A DNA stretch of 64,000 bases from HdN1 sp052035295. GTDB taxonomy: Bacteria; Pseudomonadota; Gammaproteobacteria; Pseudomonadales; Ketobacteraceae. Location: NCBI GenBank assembly GCA_052035295.1, contig JBPOHS010000027.1, forward strand, positions 1 through 64,000, written 5' to 3'. The position numbers and the translations under genes were made by a program. Of the stretch, positions 16,447 to 25,163 are shown one piece after another (within the stretch, counting starts at the first letter, position 1; each line of letters starts with the position of its first letter). The notes under the pieces were generated by a model. The model was not told the origin of the DNA. It made no database searches and worked only from the letters and a program-made list of their open reading frames with translations.

Positions 16447-17673
16447 TCACCCATAAAACCAGTAGCAAACCATAATGGCCGCGACCACACCAATCAGGTC
16501 GGCCAGCAATCCACACCAGAGCGCGTGCCGAATCTTGACGATCCCCACACTGCCAAAGTACAGGCTGAGCACATAGAACGTCGTCTCGGTGCTGCCCTGG
16601 ATAATGGCCGACAATCGCGCCTGAAACGAATCCACCCCGTAATGTTGCATGGTTTCCAGCATAAGCGCGCGGGCGCCGCTGCCCGACAGAGGTTTCATGA
16701 GGGCAACCGGCATGGCGTCTACCCAACGGCTGTCGCCACCGGCAGCAGCCACCAACCAGCGCCCCCCCTCCAGCACGGCGCCCAGCGCCCCGCTTTCGCG
16801 CAACACGCCGATAGCCACCAGCATGGCCACCAAATACGGAATGATCTTGACTGCCGTCTCAAACCCCTCTTTTGCCCCCGCAATGAAGCTCGCATAAGCA
16901 TCAATTCGCCTGAACGCGCCTGCGCCCAGAAACAAGGCCACAATGCCGAGAATGGCCAGTGCCGCCAGATGCGAGGAAAACGCCTGTAGTGCTGCGCTAC
17001 CCAACGTCAACAGAAAGCCCATGAAACAGGCACCCAGGAACGCCAAGCCGAACACCCACGCCAGCAAGACCGGATCCGACAGGCGAATCCGTTGCACCAT
17101 GCCGACCACCAGCAAACCGCCCAGCGTCGAGCAACTGGTGGCCAGCAAAATAGGCAGGAAGACGTCGGTAGGAACCGCCGCGCCCAACTGCGCCCGATAC
17201 ATGAAGATCGACACCGGGATCAAGGTGACAGACGAACAGTTCAGCACCAGAAACAGGATCTGTGCATTGGTGGCCGTATCCGGCGTTTTATTGAGCGTTT
17301 GTAAATCCGCCATGGCCTTTAGGCCCAGGGGTGTCGCGGCGTTATCAAGACCGAGCATGTTCGCCATGAGGTTCATGCTCACGCTGCCAATGGCCGGGTG
17401 ATTTTGCGGAACGTCGGGCATCAGCCGCCGGAACAAGGGCGAAAGAAAACGGGCAAATACGCGGATCAAACCGGCATCTTCCCCAATTTTGAACAACCCC
17501 AGCCATAACGCCATCAGACCGATCAGGCCCAGGGCTATTTCGGCTGACAATTTGGACATTTCAAACAGGGATTTCTGGATGGCGTCGATACGCGACCAGT
17601 CGCCGTGCAGCGCGGGCCAGAGCGCGCAGCCGAAAGCGATGAAAAAGAAACTGAGCCAGATCCGGTTAAGCAC
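16447..17673 (-). CDS. Fused SpmA-SpmB nucleoside-recognition-domain membrane protein
   Basis: A 408-residue inner-membrane protein with about ten hydrophobic segments. The first half (LFKIGEDAGLIRVFARFLSPLFRRLMPDVP with NHPAIGSVSMNLMANMLGLDNAATPLGLKAM) matches spore maturation protein A; the second half (IPYLVAMLVAIGVLRESGAL to the C-terminus, with GSGARALMLETM and QGSTETTFYVLSLYFGSVG) matches SpmB. Fusions of this kind occur in non-spore-forming proteobacteria, where they are thought to be transport-related; the substrate is unknown. I chose GTG at 17673 because AGGGG lies just upstream; GTGs at 17688 and 17691 are alternatives. It ends before a terminator hairpin. Confidence 0.85.
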   Translation of the reverse strand: MLNRIWLSFFFIAFGCALWPALHGDWSRIDAIQKSLFEMSKLSAEIALGLIGLMALWLGLFKIGEDAGLIRVFARFLSPLFRRLMPDVPQNHPAIGSVSMNLMANMLGLDNAATPLGLKAMADLQTLNKTPDTATNAQILFLVLNCSSVTLIPVSIFMYRAQLGAAVPTDVFLPILLATSCSTLGGLLVVGMVQRIRLSDPVLLAWVFGLAFLGACFMGFLLTLGSAALQAFSSHLAALAILGIVALFLGAGAFRRIDAYASFIAGAKEGFETAVKIIPYLVAMLVAIGVLRESGALGAVLEGGRWLVAAAGGDSRWVDAMPVALMKPLSGSGARALMLETMQHYGVDSFQARLSAIIQGSTETTFYVLSLYFGSVGIVKIRHALWCGLLADLIGVVAAIMVCYWFYG

Positions 17674-17825
17674 GCACGCCCCTGTCACCACCTGATGGAG
17701 ATTTGCAGGTGATTCTAACGGGATATCAGGAATTTACGAGTCGCAGATGGAAAATCGGGCGTCGGGGCCTTCACGCAGGGTGCAAAGGTCCAGACGCCCG
17801 AACAGGAGCGCGGCGCTGATCGACG

Positions 17826-18680
17826 TCAGTCGATATTATGGATTTGTACGCGATTCGAAGGGCGTACCCGCTCCAGGTTGGGTGTACCGGGTTGCAGATT
17901 CTTGAAATCGAACAGTTCGGTATCGGCCAGATGGGATGGCACCACATTCTGCATCGCGGTGAAGATGGTTTCGAGGCGGCCGGGATTCTTCTTCTCCCAC
18001 CCCTGCAGCATTTCCTTGATGACCTGGCGCTGCAGGTTTTCCTGCGAGCCGCACAGGTTGCAGGGAATGATGGGGAATTCCTTGATGGCCGCGTACTCGA
18101 TGATGTCGTCTTCCTTGCAATAGGCCATGGGGCGAATGAGGATGTGCTTGCCGTCATCACTGCGCAACTTGGGCGGCATACCCTTCAGCTTGCCGCCGTA
18201 GAACATGTTCAGGAACAGGGTTTCCATGATGTCGTCACGGTGGTGCCCCAGCGCGACCTTGGTCGCACCAATCTCTTCGGCAAACGAATACAGCAAGCCG
18301 CGACGCAAACGCGAACACAGCGAGCACATGGTCTTGCCTTCGGGCACATGGGTCTTGACGACGTTGTAGGTGTCCTCCTCGATGATGTGAAAAGGAACAC
18401 CAACCCCTTCCAGGTATCTCGGCAGAATATCGGTGGGGAACCCTGGCTGCTTCTGGTCGAGGTTGACCGCCACCAGTTCGAAGTTCACCGGCGCGTCATG
18501 CTGCAGGTTCATCAAGATGTCGAGCATGGTGTAGGAGTCCTTGCCCCCGGACAGGCACACCATGATCTTGTCGCCCTCTTCGATCATGTTGAAGTCGGCG
18601 ATGGCACGCCCGACATCCCGCCGCAAACGCTTCTGCAGCTTGTTGAATTCGGTCTTGTCTTTTTTGGCCATGGATTTCAT
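17826..18680 (-). CDS. ttcA: tRNA 2-thiocytidine(32) synthetase
   Basis: A 284-residue PP-loop ATPase with an iron-sulfur cluster that thiolates cytidine 32 of certain tRNAs. Visible are the ATP motif CLSGGKDSYTMLD near residue 43, the first CxxC in GKTMCSLCSRLRRG near residue 118, and the second in IIPCNLCGSQENLQ near residue 208; these hold the cluster. A gcGHHRDD motif (ALGHHRDDIMETL) confirms the group. The ATG at 18680 has AGGTG upstream; a second ATG at 18671 is in frame. It is divergent from phoD. Length is slightly below E. coli TtcA (311). Confidence 0.96.
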   Translation of the reverse strand: MKSMAKKDKTEFNKLQKRLRRDVGRAIADFNMIEEGDKIMVCLSGGKDSYTMLDILMNLQHDAPVNFELVAVNLDQKQPGFPTDILPRYLEGVGVPFHIIEEDTYNVVKTHVPEGKTMCSLCSRLRRGLLYSFAEEIGATKVALGHHRDDIMETLFLNMFYGGKLKGMPPKLRSDDGKHILIRPMAYCKEDDIIEYAAIKEFPIIPCNLCGSQENLQRQVIKEMLQGWEKKNPGRLETIFTAMQNVVPSHLADTELFDFKNLQPGTPNLERVRPSNRVQIHNID

Positions 18681-18990
18681 TGCACACCTGCCCGGCGCCG
18701 TCGCGTCGACTGAATAAAGAAAAAGCAAAATGGGTGGAACCTAGATTGAGCGGCGTTTTACCCCAAGCGCCAAGGAATGTAAAGCGAGGAAGACGTCTAC
18801 AAATCTAAACAAAGATCCACAGCACGACCGTACCAATAGCGGATTACCCAATGTACACTACACCCGATATTTGGTACTTTTTGACCAGCTGTCACAGGTT
18901 TTACATCCGACGCTTGTACCCTAGAAGAATAACCATACCCTGACCAAATTTCGGGATTGCCGTCATCCAGTCCTGAAAGGGAGCATCACC
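18681..18990. promoter_or_regulatory. Divergent promoter region of ttcA and phoD
   Basis: A 310-base gap without a gene. It must hold the ttcA promoter on the left and the phoD promoter on the right. A Pho-box-like site is listed separately at 18889-18906. Confidence 0.55.
18889..18906 (+). promoter_or_regulatory. Pho-box-like site upstream of phoD
   Basis: CTGTCAC-AGGT-TTTACAT: the first 7-mer fits the PhoB half-site CTGTCAT/C, the 4-base spacing is exact, and the second half is a weaker match (4 of 7). A TACCCT -10-like hexamer starts 10 bases further on (18917), where PhoB-activated promoters place it. It lies 85 bases before the start of a phosphatase gene. Confidence 0.45.
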
Positions 18991-20733
18991 ATGACAAAAA
19001 TCGTTAACCGACGCACTTTTATCTCTTATCTCGCGGCCACCATGGTGACGCCTTATATTGTCACTTACTCGTCTGGTCGGGCGAATGCCGGGCTCGTTCC
19101 CCCTGATGCTCCCTTGTCTTATGACTCCGAGCGCGTGTTCAGTCTGTCGATAGCGTCCGGTGATCCGACGCCGACCGGTGTCATCCTCTGGACGCGTGTC
19201 GCCCCCTCGGCCTACGTGCCGACCGAAAACCTGATCGTTCAAGTTGCGACCGACGCGGCGTTCAACGAACTGGTATTCGAAAGTTTTGTCGCAGCCAGCG
19301 AAATCAGCGACGCGACCGATTACACCGTCAAGCTCGATCTGGATTCGCACCTGCAACCCTATACCCGTTACTACTACCGCTTCATTTACGCCAACACCGT
19401 GAGTCGCACCGGTCGTTGCCGCACGGCCCCACCCTACGGTGCCGAAGTCTCGTCGCTGAAACTGGCCATGCTGACCTGTCAGGATTACACCAACGGGTAC
19501 TACGGCGTCCTCAATTACGTGGCCCAGGACGACAGCATCGATTACGTCATTCACCTGGGCGATTTCATCTATGAATCGGCCGGCGATCCACGTTTCCAGT
19601 CGCTGCCCTTTGAAGACCGCCTCATTGTGCTGCCATCCGATGGCATCGTGGCCATGGACCTGGAAGACTATCGCCACCTTTACCGTACCTATCGCTCCGA
19701 TCCATTCCTGCAACGTGCGCTCGAAAATCACACCTTCATCATGACGCGTGATGACCACGAGACCGCCAACGATGCGTATTGGGATTACACCCGCGATACG
19801 CTGGGCGCACCCGATCACCCTTACACCGTCAATGCGGAATACGGCAGCGACCCGGTTCGCCTCAACCAACTGATGCTCGATTCGCAACAAGCCTGGGCCG
19901 AGTTCGTGCCGGTGCGTCTGCAAATCAACGAAGGCGCTACGCATCCGCACCAGTTCCTGAAGCATTATCGACGTGTACAACTGGGTAACCTGCTCGATCT
20001 GTTCATGCTGGATACCCGCTCCTACCGTAGCGCGCATGCTTGTGGCGAAAAAGATTTCTTCGGACGTTATTTCCCGATTGCATGCACGGAATGGCGTGAT
20101 GACGATCAAACCATGATGGGTGGAGAGCAGCGCGATTGGCTGTTCAACGGTTTGTCACAATCCACCGCGCGCTGGAAAGTGCTGGGCAACCAGACCTATA
20201 TGGGCAGCCTGGGTCTCACTTTCGGCAAGTACAAGATCCCCTTCAACGTCGACGCCTGGGATGGTTTTGATTACGAACGCTTGCAGATGATGCAGTTGCT
20301 GAAAGATCAGCAAATCGAGAATTTCGTCGTGCTCACCGGCGACCTGCACACCTACATGGCCTCGCACATCAAACGCGACTACCTCAACAAGTCGATCTTC
20401 AATTACGACAACTTCCTCGGCGTGGAATTCATGACGCCATCGATCACGTCGGCCGGCTTGTTCGACATGCTGAAATTGAAAACGCCGAGCGGTGCCGTGC
20501 AATGGCTGGCGCAAGGTCTCACCAATTCGGCCGTACGTCTGACCAACCCGCACGTGCGCTATTTCAACACGGTACAGAACGGTTTCTCGACCATCGAATT
20601 CCGCGACAACTACTGTGACTGGAAAGCCTACGCAGTCGACAAGAACGTCAACAGCGGCACCCAGAAAATGTCCTTGCTCAGACAGTATCGCAAGTACACC
20701 AGCAACCCCTGGCTGGTGGGCGCAACCGACTGA
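18991..20733 (+). CDS. phoD: PhoD-like alkaline phosphatase/phosphodiesterase
   Basis: A 580-residue exported phosphatase that scavenges phosphate from organic esters. The N-terminus has a Tat signal (NRRTFISYLAATMV) with cleavage near RANA. A PhoD N-terminal beta domain (SIASGDPTPTGVILWTRVAP, residues 55-150) precedes the metallophosphatase domain. Metal and active-site motifs are HLGDFIYE near 190, MTRDDHETANDAYWDY near 252 and LTGDLHTYMASH near 450. Known PhoD enzymes use Fe3+ and Ca2+. A GGGAG ribosome site and an upstream Pho-box-like site support phosphate control. Some of the middle is longer than B. subtilis PhoD, usual for proteobacterial forms. Confidence 0.92.
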   Translation: MTKIVNRRTFISYLAATMVTPYIVTYSSGRANAGLVPPDAPLSYDSERVFSLSIASGDPTPTGVILWTRVAPSAYVPTENLIVQVATDAAFNELVFESFVAASEISDATDYTVKLDLDSHLQPYTRYYYRFIYANTVSRTGRCRTAPPYGAEVSSLKLAMLTCQDYTNGYYGVLNYVAQDDSIDYVIHLGDFIYESAGDPRFQSLPFEDRLIVLPSDGIVAMDLEDYRHLYRTYRSDPFLQRALENHTFIMTRDDHETANDAYWDYTRDTLGAPDHPYTVNAEYGSDPVRLNQLMLDSQQAWAEFVPVRLQINEGATHPHQFLKHYRRVQLGNLLDLFMLDTRSYRSAHACGEKDFFGRYFPIACTEWRDDDQTMMGGEQRDWLFNGLSQSTARWKVLGNQTYMGSLGLTFGKYKIPFNVDAWDGFDYERLQMMQLLKDQQIENFVVLTGDLHTYMASHIKRDYLNKSIFNYDNFLGVEFMTPSITSAGLFDMLKLKTPSGAVQWLAQGLTNSAVRLTNPHVRYFNTVQNGFSTIEFRDNYCDWKAYAVDKNVNSGTQKMSLLRQYRKYTSNPWLVGATD

Positions 20734-20749
20734 TCAAACCCTCAAGCAA

Positions 20750-20774
20750 CGCCACCGGAAGCTTTCCGGTGGCG
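20750..20774. terminator. Hairpin between convergent phoD and acyl-CoA dehydrogenase
   Basis: A perfect palindrome CGCCACCGGAA-GCT-TTCCGGTGGCG, 16 bases after phoD and 16 before the end of the converging gene. There is no T-run, so it may be a weak or Rho-assisted end point. Confidence 0.55.
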
Positions 20775-20790
20775 TCCCGCACCTTCCTCG

Positions 20791-21987
20791 TTATTTCAAT
20801 TCTGCTGACGATTTCCCCAGAATCTGCCGCGCCACGATCAACTGCTGTATTTGTTGCGTACCCTCGAAAATATCAAGAATTTTTGAGTCGCGCGCAAATT
20901 TTTCCAGCAACTGTTGTTCGCCATAGCCCAGGGTTCCACACAATTCCACGCACTTGAGGGTAATCGCGTTGCCAACGCGGCCCGCCTTGGCCTTGCACAT
21001 CGAGGCTTCCTTGGAATTGGGAATGCGATTATCAGCCAGCCAGGCCGCTTTGTAGGTCAACAAGCGCGCAGCTTCGAGTTCCGCTTCCATCATGCACAAC
21101 TCCTTTTCGACCGCGCTGAGTTTAACCGGGGACACGTTATATTGTGGATCCACGCCTTCGGCCCGCAGCAGTGCGCGTGTCAGTTCCAACGCCCCGCGAG
21201 CGACGCCCAACGACATGGCAGCCACCTGCGGCCGGGTATTGTCGAATGTCTGCATCACGCCGCCAAACGCCTTTTTGCGGGCCTCTGCGGTATCGCCGAT
21301 CTCGGCAGAACCCAAGATATTTTCTTTCGGAATCCGGCAATCGGTAAAGGTGATCGCAGCCGTGTCCGATACACGCAGTCCCATCTTGCTTTCGCAACGG
21401 GTGAGCGTCATGCCGGGGGTACCCTTTTCGACCACGAACGATTTGATCGCGGCTTTACCCAGCGACTTGTCCAGCGTGGCCCAAACCACGACCGCATCGC
21501 CACGTTCACCGGCCGTTGCAAAGATCTTTTCGCCGTTGATGATCCAATCGTCGCCTTCGAGACGAGCCGTGGTTTTGATAGCGGCGGAATCCGAACCACA
21601 ACTGGGTTCCGTGATGGCCATGGCACAGTACATCTTGCCGAATTTCGCCTTCTGCGCATCGGTACCCACCGCTGCAATGGCCGCGTTACCCAGCCCCTGC
21701 CCCGGAATGGAAAGCATCAGGCCGATACAGCCCCAGGACATTTCTTCGGTCGACACGACACCCGTGAGATTGGTGCCGTTTTTTACGCCCTCATCACTGC
21801 TGGCGCCCTTGCTGCTGGCTGCCGGCATGCTCTTCAACATTTGCCCGAGCTGAACCAGTTCCGGCGGTGTCGGGCAGTGTTCGATCTTGTCGTATTTGCG
21901 TGCGATCGGCCGAAATACGGATTCCGCGACCTGATGCGCCATCTTTTGCGCCACCACGAGTTTTTTGGGCAGTTCCAGATTGATCAT
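20791..21987 (-). CDS. Acyl-CoA dehydrogenase with the catalytic glutamate
   Basis: A 398-residue FAD enzyme of the acyl-CoA dehydrogenase family. It has the FAD-side motif AMAITEPSCGSDSAAIKTTA, the WIINGEKIFATAGERGD strand, and near the C-terminus DSKILDIFEGTQQIQQLIVAR with the catalytic Glu of the EGT motif. It lacks the usual ERxxFGxxI helix around residue 280, where RAEGVDPQYNVSPVKL stands instead. The next gene upstream (22011-23132) has that helix but lacks the EGT motif, so the two probably form a heteromeric dehydrogenase. The 23-base gap supports an operon. Substrate unknown, perhaps a bulky or branched acyl-CoA. Confidence 0.9.
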   Translation of the reverse strand: MINLELPKKLVVAQKMAHQVAESVFRPIARKYDKIEHCPTPPELVQLGQMLKSMPAASSKGASSDEGVKNGTNLTGVVSTEEMSWGCIGLMLSIPGQGLGNAAIAAVGTDAQKAKFGKMYCAMAITEPSCGSDSAAIKTTARLEGDDWIINGEKIFATAGERGDAVVVWATLDKSLGKAAIKSFVVEKGTPGMTLTRCESKMGLRVSDTAAITFTDCRIPKENILGSAEIGDTAEARKKAFGGVMQTFDNTRPQVAAMSLGVARGALELTRALLRAEGVDPQYNVSPVKLSAVEKELCMMEAELEAARLLTYKAAWLADNRIPNSKEASMCKAKAGRVGNAITLKCVELCGTLGYGEQQLLEKFARDSKILDIFEGTQQIQQLIVARQILGKSSAELK

Positions 21988-22010
21988 TGTATTGCTCCCG
22001 GAAAGAGTGG

Positions 22011-23132
22011 TTACACCAAGGCCAGGCCTTGCATGACGGCGATCGCGCGCAGATTGCGGTAGAACATTTCGACCGGGTATTCCCGCACGAAACCATGCCC
22101 TCCCAACAATTGCACCCCGTTAGTGCCAATCTGCATCGATTTCTCGCTACAGAACAACTGCACATGATAGGCATCCCGATAAAACGGAATTCCCTGTTCC
22201 GCACGAGACGCCGCACGATAAACGAGCATACGCATGGCCTCGATTTCGATGGCCATGTCTGCCACCATGAACGCGACCGACTGACGATGGGATATCGGCT
22301 CACCAAAGGCCACCCGTTCATTCACATACGGAATGACGTAATCCAGCATCGCCTGGCAGCACCCCACCGCAATGGCCCCCATTCCGATGCGACTGAGCGC
22401 CACCACGCGTTCGACATCCAGCCCTTTTTCGCTGTCACCGACACGTGCCATGGCGGGAACGCGCACGTTTTCCAGGATGACCCGTTGCAGTGAGAGCGTG
22501 CGCAGCCCCATGTACTGCTCCACTTCATAACGCATTCCCTCAGCGCCCGCTTCCACGATGTAGCCGAATGTCAGCCCCGAGGCTGTATCACGCGCCAACA
22601 CCAATAGGAGTTTCGCGTTATCGCCCAGGGCCACGGCCGTTTTAACACCGTTGAGAACAGTTTCCTCGCCCACCCGCTCGGCCACGGTCGACAACTCATT
22701 GATGTCGAAGAGTGCGCGTGGTTCCATGACGGCCAGCGTCGCCGATACAAACGCTTCCTCAGCAAAGGCTGTCAGATAACGCTCTTGTTGTGCTGCCGTG
22801 CCCTGATCGATCATCACATGGATAAACGACACTGGCGACAGCGCCGCAATTGCCATGCCGACATCACCGTAGGCGAGATCCTCGGCATTGAGCATGTTGG
22901 AAATCGGCGAACGCGACATGCCGGCACCGCCCAGGTGTTCCGGTAATGGCAGCAAATGCAGCCCGAAGCCGGCCACGGTATCGAAAAACGCCTGGGGTGC
23001 ACGGCCTTCTTCGTCAGCGGTTCGGGCCATCGCACGAATTTCGTCATCAGCAAAACGCCGCAAGCTTTCGCGGGTGATACGCTGTTCTTCTGTCAGCGTC
23101 AGGTCAAACAGGAGTTCTTTCTTCTCGCTCAT
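22011..23132 (-). CDS. Acyl-CoA dehydrogenase-like subunit lacking the EGT glutamate
   Basis: A 373-residue acyl-CoA dehydrogenase family protein. The N-terminal helical domain (LTEEQRITRESLRRFADDEIRAMA), the mid beta domain with ATLAVMEPRALFDINELS in place of the normal TEPxAGSD loop, and the C-terminal helical domain with ERVAFGEPISHRQSVAFMVAD and LLGGHGFVREYPVEMFYRNLRA are visible. The protein stops at AVMQGLALV, where other members carry the catalytic EGT-IQ segment. Start at 23132 (MSEKKELLF) has family-like length. It is the first gene of a pair with the complementary dehydrogenase. A catalytically incomplete or FAD-sharing partner is inferred. Confidence 0.88.
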   Translation of the reverse strand: MSEKKELLFDLTLTEEQRITRESLRRFADDEIRAMARTADEEGRAPQAFFDTVAGFGLHLLPLPEHLGGAGMSRSPISNMLNAEDLAYGDVGMAIAALSPVSFIHVMIDQGTAAQQERYLTAFAEEAFVSATLAVMEPRALFDINELSTVAERVGEETVLNGVKTAVALGDNAKLLLVLARDTASGLTFGYIVEAGAEGMRYEVEQYMGLRTLSLQRVILENVRVPAMARVGDSEKGLDVERVVALSRIGMGAIAVGCCQAMLDYVIPYVNERVAFGEPISHRQSVAFMVADMAIEIEAMRMLVYRAASRAEQGIPFYRDAYHVQLFCSEKSMQIGTNGVQLLGGHGFVREYPVEMFYRNLRAIAVMQGLALV

Positions 23133-23288
23133 ATCATGGTTGTCTCGTGCAGGAAGGGAGTGTCCGCGAGCTGTCGGTTGCTGCATTTGCGCGGATGACC
23201 CAGTGTTCCCCGGCGGCAGGCAGCGCGTCAATTGCAGGAATAGACCGATTTGATTGACGAAAAAAGCCAAACGTGGGCTGTAGCTTAC

Positions 23289-23963
23289 TCAGTACTGCAT
23301 TGCCGAATCACGCAACAAATCATCAGCTTGGCGCCATTGCGGCATCACCGACGTCATCAAGCGATAAAACGCCGGCCCGTGGTGAAAATGCACGAGGTGA
23401 CACAACTCATGCACCACGACGCAGTCGATACAGGCCAACGGGTATTTATAAAGCTGGGTGTTGAACAGAATGGCCCCGGAACGACGACAACTCCCCCAGC
23501 GCCGCCGCATCTTGCGTACGCTCACCCGCGATGGCGGCAGGGCAAAGGCTTCCATACGCTGACGCCAGTGGTCGTGGCGTGCCTGAAACAGGGCCAGGCT
23601 GCGCTTGGCAAACCATTGATCCAAAGATTTCTGGAATTGACCCGGCTCGGCATCCCAGGGCAGTTTCAGCTCGATTTCGCTACCCGAACCGCTGCCAAAT
23701 CCCTGCTTGACCAGCGTCCAGGATTCCCCGAGCACCTGCACGCGCCCCCCCCAGCACAGCTGGGGTTCAACAAAGGCGGGCAAGGTCTCGAAACGCTGCA
23801 AGTGCTTGTTTACCCAGTCTTCCTTGCTGGCGACGAAGCGCTCGATGTCGGCGCCACTCATTTTCAGGGGTGCCCGAACCTCTACCATGCCTTGTGGTTT
23901 TACATGAATGGCGATGGTTTTTCGTCGTGATCGTACGAGCTGATATTGAAACGAGACTGCCAT
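23289..23963 (-). CDS. YgjP-like (DUF45) metallopeptidase
   Basis: A 224-residue cytoplasmic zinc metallopeptidase-like protein of the YgjP/WLM group. The marks are RRWGSCRRSGAILFNTQLYK (RWGSC box), the zinc motif HELCHLVHFHHG with a third ligand likely near the end, and an N-terminal domain typical of the family (SRRKTIAIHVKPQGMVEVRAP). Substrates are unknown for most members. It is transcribed away from the beta-barrel gene at 24170 and lies upstream of the acyl-CoA dehydrogenase pair, with a 156-base gap, so it may share their transcript. Confidence 0.88.
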   Translation of the reverse strand: MAVSFQYQLVRSRRKTIAIHVKPQGMVEVRAPLKMSGADIERFVASKEDWVNKHLQRFETLPAFVEPQLCWGGRVQVLGESWTLVKQGFGSGSGSEIELKLPWDAEPGQFQKSLDQWFAKRSLALFQARHDHWRQRMEAFALPPSRVSVRKMRRRWGSCRRSGAILFNTQLYKYPLACIDCVVVHELCHLVHFHHGPAFYRLMTSVMPQWRQADDLLRDSAMQY

Positions 23964-24169
23964 TGTACCGCCAGTTTGTTGTCACTTGTCGTGGGCATAA
24001 GAAGCGCCCCTGCTAACTCGATGATCTGAAAATATTTGTCTTGCTGCAACTGGATTGAATCCCGATCGAGGCCGGATTCTTAGAAAAAAGTACTATTTAG
24101 TTAAACGCGTCGCTGCCGACTATTTAATTACCGTGACTTTTCAATCACTCGCTGATGGGATGCAGGCCA

Positions 24170-25141
24170 ATGAAGGCAGTAGCGCGATTTCTCGTGGTTT
24201 CCAGCTCCATTTTCGGTATGGCAATCAATGCCAACGCCGCCCCCAAGCCCTGGTTACAATTCCCGGGGGCCGTACAACCTTATGAACTGGCGTTTGGCGG
24301 TGGTTATGGAACCCGCAGCGGTGACTTGCGCTGGAATATTGCTGGCGGTGATAACGGCCCCAATATTCTTTCCGAGCTATCGTATGAAGGACTGGAATTT
24401 ACCGAATATCGCGCCTACGGATCACTGAATATCAATACCGGTGCCTTCAAGCATTGGCGCATTGAAACCAATTTCAGCGCCGGTGAAGCCGCTCGTGGTG
24501 ATGTCTACGATTCGGATTACGATGGCGATAATCGACAGGGCGAATACAGTCGCAGCCTTTCCAGCGCCGCCGGGTCGGAAACCACCCAGTTTGAATTGAG
24601 TGCGGGTTATCGGTTGCAACCCAGTCGGGTGTTATCGCTGACACCGGCGCTTGGCGTTGTTTACAACACCCAATTCCTCAAAATGACACAGGGCGAGCAA
24701 CTCCTGTACACCCGCAGTGGCGGCGTGCAACTGGGGGCGTTTGAAAACGACCTCAACAGCCATTACACCACTCGCTGGATGGGCGGCTTCGCGGGCATTA
24801 CCGCTGGCGTTGAAACCGACCACCATGCATTGAATCTGCGCTATAAGTTGCATGTTGCACAATACGGTGCCGAGGCCAACTGGAATCTGCGCGAGGATTT
24901 CGAGCATCCGAAAAGTTTTGAACACACGGCCGTGGGCACGGGCAATGTTGTCGAGCTGCAATATCAATGGCGCTGGAATGACAACTGGTCAGCCAATGCG
25001 CGTGCGTTCCGCGAAATCTGGTCGGCAGAAGATGGCACCGATACCGTATTCCTGAGTGACGGTACTCGTGCCAGCACGCAGTTGAATGAAGTGGCGTGGG
25101 ATTCAGAAGGCTACGATCTCACCTTGCAGTATTTGTTCTGA
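24170..25141 (+). CDS. Outer-membrane beta-barrel, distantly omptin-like
   Basis: A 323-residue exported protein with a signal peptide (ending ANAAPKP near residue 23) and alternating amphipathic strands throughout, ending LTLQYLF with a terminal aromatic, as outer-membrane barrels do. The layout of long loops recalls omptins: an acidic DSDYDGDN loop sits where omptins keep an Asp pair, and EDFEHP where they keep the Asp-Glu-His. The Asp of that second triad is not conserved, so protease activity is doubtful. Other small barrels (MipA, OmpV) are possible. The ATG at 24170 has AGGCC upstream; one at 24155 has none. Confidence 0.6.
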   Translation: MKAVARFLVVSSSIFGMAINANAAPKPWLQFPGAVQPYELAFGGGYGTRSGDLRWNIAGGDNGPNILSELSYEGLEFTEYRAYGSLNINTGAFKHWRIETNFSAGEAARGDVYDSDYDGDNRQGEYSRSLSSAAGSETTQFELSAGYRLQPSRVLSLTPALGVVYNTQFLKMTQGEQLLYTRSGGVQLGAFENDLNSHYTTRWMGGFAGITAGVETDHHALNLRYKLHVAQYGAEANWNLREDFEHPKSFEHTAVGTGNVVELQYQWRWNDNWSANARAFREIWSAEDGTDTVFLSDGTRASTQLNEVAWDSEGYDLTLQYLF

Positions 25142-25163
25142 TGGCATGAAACAGGATTGACCG

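Noticed and set aside
20914..22062. A 382-residue plus-strand frame over the acyl-CoA dehydrogenase
   Set aside because: Antisense shadow of a gene with intact FAD and EGT motifs.
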